24,171 bases of DNA from Bacteroidales bacterium UBA2287 (lineage in GTDB: Bacteria; Bacteroidota; Bacteroidia; Bacteroidales; Tenuifilaceae): the NCBI GenBank assembly GCA_002345675.1, contig DDWL01000023.1, positions 1-24,171 of the forward strand. The letters run 5' to 3'. A program made the translations under genes and the position numbers. A model generated the notes under the pieces. That model worked only from the letters and a program-made list of their open reading frames with translations, was not told the origin of the DNA and searched no databases. Within the stretch, counting starts at the first letter, position 1. Each line of letters opens with the position of its first letter. Shown piece by piece: positions 14,858-22,426 of this stretch.

Positions 14858-15954
14858 TTTTTTTTTTCGATGCTACAAAGACGAATGAGCATAAGTTCAA
14901 CGTGCAACCTTTGGTTATTTGCTTGGCGGAATGTAACATCGGTTTGGTTTACAACATCGAGCGAGCGAATAAGAAACTCGGGCGAACAATTGGCAGCCAT
15001 TTGCTGATACTTTTGGGCAATTGCCTGTCCTACTTCCAATAGCTGCGACGTTTGTGGATCGCGGCAAATTAGCAGGTTTCGAAAATGAGTACTAAGACCA
15101 GCAATAAACTGCTGCGCATCGAATCCTTTGGCAAGCAGTTCGTCGTAAACCCTAAGTGTATTTGCGTAGTTGCCCTGTAAAAAATCGTCGGTTAAACGAA
15201 AATAGTACTGGTAATCGAGCACATTAAGGTTATCGATAACCTTTTGGTAAGTAATGTTATTGTCGCTAAAGCTAACCACCTGATCGAAAATGGAAAGCGC
15301 ATCGCGCATGGCACCATCACCCTTTTGGGCAATAATATTAAGCGCTTCAATTTCGTATGCTACGCCTTCGGCTTTTGCAATGTACTCCAAGTACTTAACG
15401 GTGTCTTCAACCTGAATACGGTTAAAATCGAATATTTGGCAGCGTGAAAGTATGGTTGGAATTATTTTATGCTTTTCGGTTGTTGCAAGAATAAAAATTG
15501 CATGTGCAGGTGGCTCCTCGAGCGTTTTAAGAAATGCATTAAATGCAGCTGTAGAGAGCATATGAACCTCATCGATAATATAAACGCTATACTTTCCAAT
15601 TTGTGGTGGTATGCGAACCTGATCGATAAGTTTACGAATACCCTCTACGGAGTTATTCGATGCAGCATCGAGTTCGTGAATGTTAAATGAACGTTGACCA
15701 ATAAATGCTAAGCAACTTTCGCACTGGTCGCAAGCTTCGAGTTCGGGTGTGGGATTAAGGCAGTTAATGGTTTTTGCAAAAATGCGTGCGCAAGTAGTTT
15801 TACCAACTCCACGGGGACCACAAAACAGGTATGCCTGAGCCAATTGCTTGCGCTGAATGGCATTTTTTAGTGTAACAGTTAACGAGGCTTGCCCAACAAC
15901 ACTACGAAAGTTCGAAGGACGATATTTACGAGCCGATACAACGAAATTCTCCAT
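14851..15954 (-). CDS. dnaX: DNA polymerase III subunit gamma/tau, ATPase part
   Basis: 367-aa zero-frame product: clamp-loader ATPase domains I-III that load the beta sliding clamp. Motifs: Walker A GPRGVGKT (46-53), a zinc site with Cys65, Cys75, Cys78 and Cys81, DEVH Walker B (128-131), sensor-1 ATTEKHKIIPTILSRC (157-172) with the SRC arginine, and the C-terminal collar to about 362. The frame ends ...IEKKKS at a TGA at 14851-14853, directly after a run of ten A residues; the tau tail continues in the -1 frame. The zero-frame product therefore corresponds to gamma. An exact -7 promoter (TATTTTTG, 15978-15985) and a 12-bp direct repeat lie upstream. Confidence 0.95.
   Translation of the reverse strand: MENFVVSARKYRPSNFRSVVGQASLTVTLKNAIQRKQLAQAYLFCGPRGVGKTTCARIFAKTINCLNPTPELEACDQCESCLAFIGQRSFNIHELDAASNNSVEGIRKLIDQVRIPPQIGKYSVYIIDEVHMLSTAAFNAFLKTLEEPPAHAIFILATTEKHKIIPTILSRCQIFDFNRIQVEDTVKYLEYIAKAEGVAYEIEALNIIAQKGDGAMRDALSIFDQVVSFSDNNITYQKVIDNLNVLDYQYYFRLTDDFLQGNYANTLRVYDELLAKGFDAQQFIAGLSTHFRNLLICRDPQTSQLLEVGQAIAQKYQQMAANCSPEFLIRSLDVVNQTDVTFRQANNQRLHVELMLIRLCSIEKKKS
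14857..14868 (-). promoter_or_regulatory. dnaX: Slippery A10 site in dnaX (frameshift/slippage site)
   Basis: Read on the minus strand as GAA AAA AAA AAG: ten consecutive A residues (complement of 14858-14867) containing the heptamer A AAA AAG, the same slippery motif used in E. coli dnaX. Zero frame then reads AGC TGA. A -1 shift reads GAG CTG ACG and enters the 227-codon tail. A short hairpin (GAGCC / GGCTT, loop TTTC, 14845-14832) begins 11 nt downstream. No Shine-Dalgarno-like stimulator is seen upstream. A run this long could also slip during transcription, as known for Thermus dnaX. Confidence 0.75.
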
Positions 15955-15977
15955 AAAAAATCATTTCAACAGTATTA

Positions 15978-15985
15978 CAAAAATA
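15978..15985 (-). promoter_or_regulatory. Bacteroidota -7 promoter element (dnaX)
   Basis: TATTTTTG on the minus strand is an exact TAnnTTTG, 23 nt before the ATG at 15954, which leaves a leader of about 15-18 nt. The 12-bp direct repeat at 15998-16027 covers the -33 zone. Confidence 0.5.
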
Positions 15986-15997
15986 GGAAAAAGAGGA

Positions 15998-16027
15998 GAA
16001 CATTAATCGGAATCGGAACATTAATCG
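15998..16027. repeat. 12-bp direct repeat upstream of dnaX promoter
   Basis: GAACATTAATCG occurs at 15998-16009 and again at 16016-16027, a perfect repeat at 18-bp spacing with GAAT between. It lies just upstream of the dnaX -7 element, where a regulator could bind. The rest of the 340-bp gap between dnaX and the desaturase gene holds this, the palindromic repeat at 16145-16248 and AT-rich DNA. Confidence 0.6.
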
Positions 16028-16144
16028 TTAACTAAAATTGAATGTGCTGGTTATTAAGCAGAAGCAAAAATGAAATTCAAATAAAAAAAATTAAATATTA
16101 ATGTCGTTAAGAAAAAACAATACTGGCAAAAAACTAGCGAAACC

Positions 16145-16248
16145 TTAACCACAAAGAGCACAAAGTTTTTAATGAAGTTCACAAAGCAATGTTTTTGTGG
16201 TTTTTTCTTTGTGGTTCTTTGTGTCCTCTTTGCGGCCTTTGCGGTTAA
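16145..16248. repeat. CACAAAG-type palindromic intergenic repeat, copy 1
   Basis: Inverted arms start TTAACCACAAAGAGCACAAA and end CCTCTTTGCGGCCTTTGCGG plus TTAA, enclosing CTTTGTGGTTCTTTGTG blocks. The minus strand of 16200-16224 matches the plus strand of 22390-22414 with one mismatch in 25. CTCTTTGCGGCCTTTGCG (16226-16243) is shared with 18834-18850. Such CACAAAG/TTTGCGG elements are widespread intergenic repeats that generate spurious ORFs with peptides such as TAKAAKRTQRTTKKK. The element lies downstream of the desaturase gene and may act in transcript end formation. Confidence 0.7.
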
Positions 16249-16294
16249 AAAGGTCTTTTCAGAAAAACGAATTAAATTCTTAAACGAGAATAAA

Positions 16295-17290
16295 TTACAA
16301 ATCACTAAACCCTACCAACTTTTGCTTTTTCTCGTCCCACAGGCGTAATCGAAGCGATTTGATGCTCGAAAAAAATGTTATAGGTTTAACATTCTGAAAA
16401 ATAGGATTCTCCTTATGGCACTTGGCCAATTTGTAATTTGGTATACGTGGGCTTAAATGGTGAACGTGATGAAACCCAATATTCCCAGTAAACCACTGAA
16501 GCAGTTTGGGTAACTTAAAAAACGAACTTCCTTCGAGCGCAATGGTTTTATAGTCCCACTCCTTTCCGCGAACCCACTTAACAGTTTCGTACTGGTGCTG
16601 AACATAAAAAAGCCAAACACCATGAACTGATGCAATGTAAATTACTGGAAGTTGAATAAGTAGGTATTCTTTCCACCCAATTGCCCACACTACTAGTGCT
16701 ATTACCGCTAATATGGTAAGTGTTGAAAGGTGAACGTACATGTGCTCTTTCAAAGTCATATACTTTTTGGGAATTCGATGCTGAATAAGAAACAGAAGTA
16801 GCGGAGCCGAAACGATTAAAAAAAGTGGATGGCGATAAAAGCGGTAACTAAACTTTCCCCATTTCGAAAGTTTTTGGTACTCTTCAACGGTAAGGGTTTG
16901 AACATCGCCTATGCCACGCTTGTCGAGATTGCCAACAGTTGCATGGTGCTCTTTATGGTCTCGGTGCCAACGGTGATAGGGCGTAAAAACCAGTAATCCT
17001 AAGGGAATGCCGACAATTTTACTCATCCTCTCCGATTTAAAAAACGAACCGTGACCACAGTCGTGGAAAATTATGAAAATTCGCACCAAAAAACCAGCAG
17101 CAAAAACCGAAAGCAGTAGCGTAAGCCAGTACGATATTTGCAAACTGTAAACCATAAAAACCCACAACGCAAAATATGGAATTACCGAATTAATAACTTG
17201 CCACCAGCTAGATAAGGCACTTGGAAAGTTGTATTTAGATACTATTTTAACCCAGTTCGATTCGTCGGGAGTATTTGCTGAAGAATTCAT
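16295..17290 (-). CDS. Fatty acid desaturase (membrane, acyl-lipid type)
   Basis: 331 aa from the ATG at 17290. The longer frame back to 17347 adds a hydrophobic stretch of 19 residues without family similarity, and MNSSANTPDESNW is a more natural soluble N terminus. This is a membrane-bound di-iron desaturase with the three histidine boxes HDCGH (76-80), HKEHH (112-116) and HHVHH (274-278), and membrane helices around 34-74, 92-103, 157-170 and 190-232. It resembles bacterial delta-12/omega-6-like (DesA) acyl-lipid desaturases that insert cis double bonds to adjust membrane fluidity; regioselectivity is not predictable. No dedicated ferredoxin or reductase gene is adjacent. It is divergent from the omega-amidase gene across a 521-bp region occupied mostly by a tandem palindromic repeat. 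Confidence 0.88.
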   Translation of the reverse strand: MNSSANTPDESNWVKIVSKYNFPSALSSWWQVINSVIPYFALWVFMVYSLQISYWLTLLLSVFAAGFLVRIFIIFHDCGHGSFFKSERMSKIVGIPLGLLVFTPYHRWHRDHKEHHATVGNLDKRGIGDVQTLTVEEYQKLSKWGKFSYRFYRHPLFLIVSAPLLLFLIQHRIPKKYMTLKEHMYVHLSTLTILAVIALVVWAIGWKEYLLIQLPVIYIASVHGVWLFYVQHQYETVKWVRGKEWDYKTIALEGSSFFKLPKLLQWFTGNIGFHHVHHLSPRIPNYKLAKCHKENPIFQNVKPITFFSSIKSLRLRLWDEKKQKLVGFSDL

Positions 17291-17422
17291 CGCTTTAAAA
17301 ATTAATAGTTTATGAATTAAGAATAAGGAGTTAGCAATAAAACTCATAATCCCAAATAATATAAACAGGTTGTTTGGTATATTTGTTCTTTCAATAATAA
17401 CACTTTAAATCCGTTAATTATT

Positions 17423-17757
17423 TATAACTCATTGTCTCTCGCAGATTGCGCAGATAAACGCAGATAATTAATATTTATTCTTTTCTGCGTAAATCAGCGG
17501 TATCAGCAAGAAATAAAAAAATCGCAAAGTAATGTATAACTCATTGTCTCTCGGAGATTGCGCTGATAAACGCAGATGAAATATATTTAAAATTATTCTG
17601 TGAAATTAGCAGTATCAGCGAAAAATTGAAAAATCGCAAAGTTAAATATCACTCATTGTATCTCGCAGATTACGCAAATTACGCAGATAAACGCAGATGA
17701 TTAATATTTTTTTCTGCGTAAATCAGCGTTATCAGCGAGAAATAAGGGTAAATCGAC
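17423..17757. repeat. Three tandem 112-bp palindromic repeat units
   Basis: Units begin at 17423, 17535 and 17647 (TATAACTCATTGTCTCTCG, the third TATCACTCATTGTATCTCG), an exact 112-bp period, and units 1 and 2 end in AATCGCAAAGT. Each unit has inverted arms rich in GCAGAT/CTGCG: in unit 3 TCTCGCAGAT... (17661-17698) faces TCTGCGTAAATCAGCG...GCGAGA (17713-17740); in unit 1 17437-17464 faces 17484-17511. Unit 2 is the most degenerate (TTCTGTGAAATTAGCAG). The array fills most of the 521-bp gap between the divergent desaturase and omega-amidase starts. The remainder (17291-17422, 17758-17811) is AT-rich; GACATTTG at 17755-17762 is a 7/8 match to the -7 element for the omega-amidase gene. Confidence 0.85.
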
Positions 17758-17811
17758 ATTTGTCTCAACTACAAATAAAAGCAATAAAAAACAATTTTTA
17801 GTCCAAATAGC

Positions 17812-18597
17812 ATGATCAACATAGAACTTAAAATTTCGCTAATTCAAACCGACCTTATTTGGGAAAATCCTCAGGCAAATAGGGATAAACATACTTTATT
17901 GCTAAAGCAGCTAAAAGGCAAAACAAATATTGCCATTCTACCCGAAATGTTTACAACTGGTTTTACAATGTATCCCGAGCGGCTTGCCGAACCTGCAAAT
18001 GGCGACACATTGCTATGGATGCAGAAAGTCGCTAACGAACTTGGCTTCGCCATTTGTGGAAGCGTAATGGTTAAGGAAAACGACTTGTACTTCAACCGAT
18101 TCTATTTTGTGGAACCCAACGGAAAATTTCACACATATAATAAACGTCACCTTTTTCGAATGATGGACGAACACAACCATTACCAAGCGGGAAACGAAAG
18201 GGTTATATTAAACTACATGGGATGGCGAATTATGCCCCAAATATGCTATGACCTTCGCTTTCCGGTTTGGAGCCGAAACCAAAACGACTACGATTTACTA
18301 ATTTACGTTGCAAATTTTCCAACGGCTCGGCAAATGGCTTGGAATAAACTTTTGCCCGCAAGGGCAATCGAAAATCTTTGCTATGTAGCTGCGGTAAATA
18401 GAATTGGGACCGACGAAAATGGCATTCCCTTTTCAGGCAATTCGCAGGTTATCGACCCCAAAGGGCAATTAATTTTCGAAGCTGAAAGCAACAAACAAAC
18501 AATTGAAACTGTAAGCCTTTCGCTTAGTGAACTTAACGACTATAGAACTAAATTCCCTGCTCACCTCGATGCCGACAACTTTACCTTAGAAACATAA
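17812..18597 (+). CDS. Nitrilase-family omega-amidase (YafV/Nit2-like)
   Basis: 261-aa carbon-nitrogen hydrolase with the Glu-Lys-Cys triad: Glu45 in LPEMFTTGF, Lys111 in YNKRHLF and Cys145 in PQICYDLRFP. The TTGF after the catalytic Glu and the ICYDLRFP.W motif are typical of the YafV/omega-amidase branch. These enzymes hydrolyse 2-oxoglutaramate or 2-oxosuccinamate (alpha-keto acids of glutamine and asparagine) to the dicarboxylate plus ammonia, and act with glutamine transaminases in methionine salvage. A PLP aminotransferase-fold gene is 8 kb away but not linked. The protein is cytoplasmic, of normal length, with no fusion. The gene is transcribed away from the tandem-repeat array. Confidence 0.9.
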   Translation: MINIELKISLIQTDLIWENPQANRDKHTLLLKQLKGKTNIAILPEMFTTGFTMYPERLAEPANGDTLLWMQKVANELGFAICGSVMVKENDLYFNRFYFVEPNGKFHTYNKRHLFRMMDEHNHYQAGNERVILNYMGWRIMPQICYDLRFPVWSRNQNDYDLLIYVANFPTARQMAWNKLLPARAIENLCYVAAVNRIGTDENGIPFSGNSQVIDPKGQLIFEAESNKQTIETVSLSLSELNDYRTKFPAHLDADNFTLET

Positions 18598-18635
18598 TTT
18601 GTAACTATTAAGCAGTAATATAAAATCTCACGCAA

Positions 18636-18653
18636 TCCCGATAACTATCGGGA
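18636..18653. repeat. CCCGATA palindrome, copy 1
   Basis: TCCCGATAACTATCGGGA, a 7-bp stem around AACT. It is the exact reverse complement of the core at 24054-24071 and is related to the degenerate copy at 22427-22444. It sits 39 nt after the omega-amidase stop in a 393-bp gap without a convincing gene. No T run follows, so it is better seen as a dispersed repeat than a classical terminator. Confidence 0.75.
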
Positions 18654-18787
18654 GCAAAGCCGCTAATATATTCTGTGGGCACAAAGTAAAATGTAAATGA
18701 AAAACATATCAGATATTTCGTTGGAAAATGGTTTTTACCTTAATAGGAGCCAGACGAGAAAAGTGGAATTAAAAGAATTACAAGCAA

Positions 18788-18866
18788 TTAGCACGCAAAG
18801 AGAAAGAACTTAAAAGTTTTTTCTTTCTTGGCGCTCTTAGCGGCTTTGCGAGAAAAAAAAAAAAAA
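18788..18866. repeat. CACAAAG-type palindromic repeat, copy 2, with A14 tract
   Basis: TTAGCACGCAAAGAGAAAGA and TTCTTTCTTGGCGCTCTTAG / CGGCTTTGCGAGA form the two arms around ACTTAAAAGTTT. CTCTTAGCGGCTTTGCG (18834-18850) matches copy 1 (16226-16243) with one substitution and one gap. A homopolymer of 14 A residues follows at 18853-18866. Confidence 0.65.
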
Positions 18867-18912
18867 ACGAGCAACTGTTTTTAATTACTGGAGATTATAT
18901 TTACCCTCTTTA

Positions 18913-18972
18913 GGAAACTCCTACTATAAAAGCAACTTGAGTAGTTACCATAATTTGTATATTAGGAGTTCC
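18913..18972 (+). promoter_or_regulatory. Inverted repeat in the leader of the helicase gene
   Basis: GGAAACTCCTA (18913-18923) pairs with TAGGAGTTCC (18963-18972) with one bulged A. CTACT / AGTAG can pair inside the loop. The loop contains CATAATTTG, a poor match to the -7 element. The right arm ends 18 nt before the ATG at 18991. It could be an operator or a leader structure for the helicase-nuclease gene. Confidence 0.4.
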
Positions 18973-18990
18973 AATTCACTTCAAACAGTA

Positions 18991-21900
18991 ATGTCGAAAC
19001 TTTTAATTTATAGAGCATCTGCAGGTTCGGGAAAAACCTATCGGCTTGCAGCCGAATATATTACGCAAATAATAAGAACCCCCGAAAGCTATAACCGAAT
19101 TCTTGCGGTAACCTTTACCAATAAGGCTACCAACGAAATGAAGGATCGAATTCTTCGCGAACTTTTAGCAATTACAAAAGGCGAAGAGAGCAGCATTGGC
19201 AAAGAAATAACTGAAACCCTTTCTATTTCGAAAGATGAGCTAAGGTTTAAAGCCAAACGAGCACTGTCGCTAATTCTTCACGATTACTCAAACTTTTCAA
19301 TAAGCACAATCGACAGCTTTGTGCAGCGCGTGCTGCAAAGCCTTCTTTGGGAAATTGGGCTACAAGGAAAATTCGACATTGAACTCGACTCGAACTATGC
19401 TCTTTCGCTAGCTGCCGACAACCTTCTCGATGGCGCCAGCGAAAATAAAAGGGTGCTCGAATGGCTTACCGAAATGGTAAAGTCGCGCCTCGACGATGGC
19501 AACCATTGGGACATTCGAAAAGCGCTGGTTGAACTTGGAAAGGAAATTTTTTCGGAAACATTTAGGCTTATGGATTCCGAGGATATTGAAAAAATTACCA
19601 ACAAGCAGGAGGTATACTCATTTAAGGAAAAACTCGATAAGTACTCGAAAAACATAGCCGACGAAATCAGTTCAAAAGGAAAGGAGTTTTTAAAAGATAT
19701 TGAAGTGCACGGACTAGGCGTTGAATCGTTTGCCTACGGAAAAAATGGATTTATGGGCTTCGTACTGAAGTGCAGCAACTTTAATAGTAAGGACGAAACA
19801 CTTCCAGAAAATTCTGGAGCAAGGCTTCAAACGGCACTAAACGACCCAACTGGAGTAGACTGGGTTAAAAAGGATGTTTCGAAAAACAAAATAACATTTG
19901 CACCAATTGAAACGCTAATAGTAACCAGCCTTTTCGCAAAGCTAAACGAACTTTACAATTCGGTTATCGAAAAAGGGGTATATTACACAACTGCTAAGCT
20001 AATAAGTCAGAATTTGAATAACCTAGGCTTAATAGGCGACCTTTGGCACGAAGTTAAGGAGCTGTCGAAAACCGAAGGTTTCATTCTTATTAGCGATAGC
20101 CACCAGCTACTTAGAGAATTTGTAAAGGAAACCGATGCTCCCTTCGTTTTCGAAAAAATGGGCAATAGATATGACCATTTTCTAATCGACGAGTTTCAGG
20201 ACACATCGATTGTGCAGTGGCACAACTTTAAACCTCTTATTGCCAACGGGCTTGCACAGGGAAACTTCAGCATGGTTGTGGGCGACGTAAAGCAATCGAT
20301 TTACCGTTGGCGCAACGGCGACTGGCGAATTTTAGCCGAAGGCCTTCAACACGATTTCAAAGATTACAGTATCGACGAGCGTTTCCTAAGCACAAACTAC
20401 CGAAGTCAGCCACTAATAGTAAATTTCAACAACAGGTTTTTCGAAAAGGCTCTGGAACTCTCGGTTGAGCGAATTGGAGAAGAAACCGCCGACATTAACC
20501 CTGAACTCGCCAACGACCTTAAACGCATGCTAAATAATGCGTACAAAGACATAAGGCAAACTCCAAAGGAGAAAAACAGCAATTCGGGTGGAAGTATTGA
20601 AGTTAAAATAGCCGAAACCAACTCGGCAAGTGACTATAATTTGCTGTTAGCGAAGCAACTGCCTGAACTTATTGTTTCGCTCCGAAAAAAGTACCGCTTC
20701 TCCGATATTGCAATTCTTATTCGCAATAAAAAAGAGGGAACGGCTATTGCCGAAATACTCATGGAGCATAATAAAATGCAACCCACCAACTCGTCGAAAA
20801 TCGACTTTATAAGTCAAGAGGGGCTGCTGCTAAAGTCGTCGGCTACAGTACGACTCATTATTGCCGCAATTCGAATAATTCAGAACTCGAGCAACGAAAT
20901 TGCTCAACGCGAACTTATTAAGGAGCTAACGGCCGTTAACTATTTACCCTTAATAAATTGGCATAACCAATTTTCTGTTGAAACAGTTCGCCACGAAACG
21001 CAGTGGCTTTCGCAGCTCGAACTGCTTCCGTTACAGGAAATTTTCGAAAACATTGTGACTCGATACAACCTTACATCGTGCTCGGGCGAGTTGGCCTACA
21101 TTGCCGATATTCACGAGCAAATACTTTCATTTACAGCTAAAAGAGGGGCCGATGTTAATCGATTTCTGGAGTGGTGGGACGAAAAGGCGAACGGGCTTGC
21201 GTTAAATATTCCCGAAACCAACAATGCAATTTCAATACTAACCATTCACAAATCGAAGGGTTTACAGTTCCCTGTTATTATAATTCCTAATGCCAACTGG
21301 GATTTTAAGCCAAAATCGGCAACACCCTTGGTTTGGGTTTCGGTTCCCATTGAGCCATTTAATGGACTTCCTCGATACCCAGTTTCGCTAAAAACGAATG
21401 CAAAGTTTAGCCTTTTGGCTAACGAATTTATGGAGAACCGAATGCAAGAATTGGTTGATAATTTAAACCTTTTATACGTTGCCTTTACTCGCCCCGAAAA
21501 CGAACTTTACATATTTTCGAAGTACGCCGAAACAAAAAGCACCGAAACAAAGCCACTTAGCAATACAGGCGAAATAATTAAGTCGATTATAAATTCAACG
21601 TATAACGAATTGGAGGCCAAGCACTCAAACGAATTGTTTGCTGGTATTAATATCGATATATTTTCAATAAAAGGGGAACAGGCTGACAACGCAATAATCC
21701 ATAACGACTTGCAAAGGGAGCACTGGATTACAACAAGTTACCCATCGAATCGAACAATGCCAAAAATTAGAACGAATAGAGATTCGAGAGATTTTTTTGG
21801 TGAAGCAACTACCACTGCTAAAGCAATTGAGTATGGGAAACTAATGCACTTGGTTTTTTCGAATATTCAAACTACAACCGAGGTTGATGCTACCATAGCG

Positions 21901-22248
21901 AATATGGTTCGGGAGGGTTTTATAAATAGCGATGATGAAAATGAACTTGCCAGTAAATTGCACAAAATACTATCGAACGAGCCAATGTCTAATTGGTTTT
22001 CGGAAAACTATAAAGTGGTAAATGAGGCAACTATACTTACCCCCAATGGCAGTAGCTATCGCCCCGACAGGGTTATGATAAACGACATCGAAACACTGGT
22101 TGTCGACTTTAAATTTGGGGCTCCAAGTCCAAGCCACACCAAACAAATTTTACGTTATGTGTACTTGCTAAAAGAAATGGGCTACAAAAAGGTAAATGGC
22201 TTTTTATGGTATGTCGATATTGACAAATTAGTTGAGGCTGAGGAGTAA
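18991..22248 (+). CDS. AddA/RecB-like UvrD-family helicase-nuclease
   Basis: 1085 aa from the ATG at 18991; the frame extends 18 codons upstream, but homologous sequence begins with MSKLLIYRASAGSGKT. This is an SF1A helicase: Walker A ASAGSGKT (9-16), motif Ia TFTNKATNEMK (41-51), motif II DEFQDTS (400-406), motif III GDVKQSIYRWRNGD (431-444), motif IV NYRS (469-472), motif V TIHKSKGLQFP and motif VI NLLYVAFTRP. A C-terminal RecB-type PD-(D/E)XK nuclease has G.LMH.VF, RPDRV, VDFKFG and QILRY. The combination matches AddA-type subunits that process double-strand breaks for RecA loading. The AddB-like partner usually needed is not adjacent. No terminator is seen directly after the stop; repeats follow. 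Confidence 0.9.
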   Translation: MSKLLIYRASAGSGKTYRLAAEYITQIIRTPESYNRILAVTFTNKATNEMKDRILRELLAITKGEESSIGKEITETLSISKDELRFKAKRALSLILHDYSNFSISTIDSFVQRVLQSLLWEIGLQGKFDIELDSNYALSLAADNLLDGASENKRVLEWLTEMVKSRLDDGNHWDIRKALVELGKEIFSETFRLMDSEDIEKITNKQEVYSFKEKLDKYSKNIADEISSKGKEFLKDIEVHGLGVESFAYGKNGFMGFVLKCSNFNSKDETLPENSGARLQTALNDPTGVDWVKKDVSKNKITFAPIETLIVTSLFAKLNELYNSVIEKGVYYTTAKLISQNLNNLGLIGDLWHEVKELSKTEGFILISDSHQLLREFVKETDAPFVFEKMGNRYDHFLIDEFQDTSIVQWHNFKPLIANGLAQGNFSMVVGDVKQSIYRWRNGDWRILAEGLQHDFKDYSIDERFLSTNYRSQPLIVNFNNRFFEKALELSVERIGEETADINPELANDLKRMLNNAYKDIRQTPKEKNSNSGGSIEVKIAETNSASDYNLLLAKQLPELIVSLRKKYRFSDIAILIRNKKEGTAIAEILMEHNKMQPTNSSKIDFISQEGLLLKSSATVRLIIAAIRIIQNSSNEIAQRELIKELTAVNYLPLINWHNQFSVETVRHETQWLSQLELLPLQEIFENIVTRYNLTSCSGELAYIADIHEQILSFTAKRGADVNRFLEWWDEKANGLALNIPETNNAISILTIHKSKGLQFPVIIIPNANWDFKPKSATPLVWVSVPIEPFNGLPRYPVSLKTNAKFSLLANEFMENRMQELVDNLNLLYVAFTRPENELYIFSKYAETKSTETKPLSNTGEIIKSIINSTYNELEAKHSNELFAGINIDIFSIKGEQADNAIIHNDLQREHWITTSYPSNRTMPKIRTNRDSRDFFGEATTTAKAIEYGKLMHLVFSNIQTTTEVDATIANMVREGFINSDDENELASKLHKILSNEPMSNWFSENYKVVNEATILTPNGSSYRPDRVMINDIETLVVDFKFGAPSPSHTKQILRYVYLLKEMGYKKVNGFLWYVDIDKLVEAEE

Positions 22249-22325
22249 ACACAGGTCATTAAATGGCATTAAAAATCTAATTTCAGGCTAATTACTGCTT
22301 CGTGTTTTTTGAGTCTACTTCGTGC

Positions 22326-22414
22326 CTTTTGTGGTATAGCTATTACACAAAGTTTAACTTCGTTGAGGGCTTCGCCGTTCACAAAGAATACACAAAGTAC
22401 CACAAAGAAAAAAC
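22326..22414. repeat. CACAAAG-type palindromic repeat, copy 3
   Basis: CTTTTGTGGTA (22326-22336) faces TACCACAAAG (22398-22407). Positions 22390-22414 match the reverse complement of 16200-16224 at 24 of 25 bases. The 300-bp gap between the helicase and TlpA-like genes consists mainly of this and the adjacent degenerate CCCGATA element. The open frame across it (22302-22487) is a by-product of the repeat. Confidence 0.65.
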
Positions 22415-22426
22415 AAGGATGCACAA

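Noticed and set aside
14174..15954. dnaX as a frameshifted pseudogene
   Set aside because: Both halves are intact, motif-complete and in good codon context up to the natural tau end, and the break coincides with a slippery A10 run at the classical dnaX position. The gene is essential, so decay is implausible; only a sequencing indel remains as an alternative.
16054..16305. 83-aa open frame on the minus strand
   Set aside because: Its peptide (TAKAAKRTQRTTKKK) comes from the CACAAAG palindromic repeat and a low-complexity Phe-rich tail, and it overlaps the end of the desaturase gene. It has no promoter or family support.
17291..17347. 19-residue N-terminal extension of the desaturase
   Set aside because: The extension is a low-complexity hydrophobic stretch. 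The start at 17290 yields the usual soluble N terminus and length.
17423..17757. Tandem array considered as a CRISPR array
   Set aside because: The whole 112-bp unit repeats, including its interior; there are no unique spacers between short identical repeats and no cas genes.
18697..18813. 38-aa small ORF (MKNISDISLENGFYL...) before the helicase gene
   Set aside because: It ends inside a palindromic repeat, has no recognisable promoter or ribosome-binding site, and is too short to support from sequence alone. Ribosome profiling could revive it.
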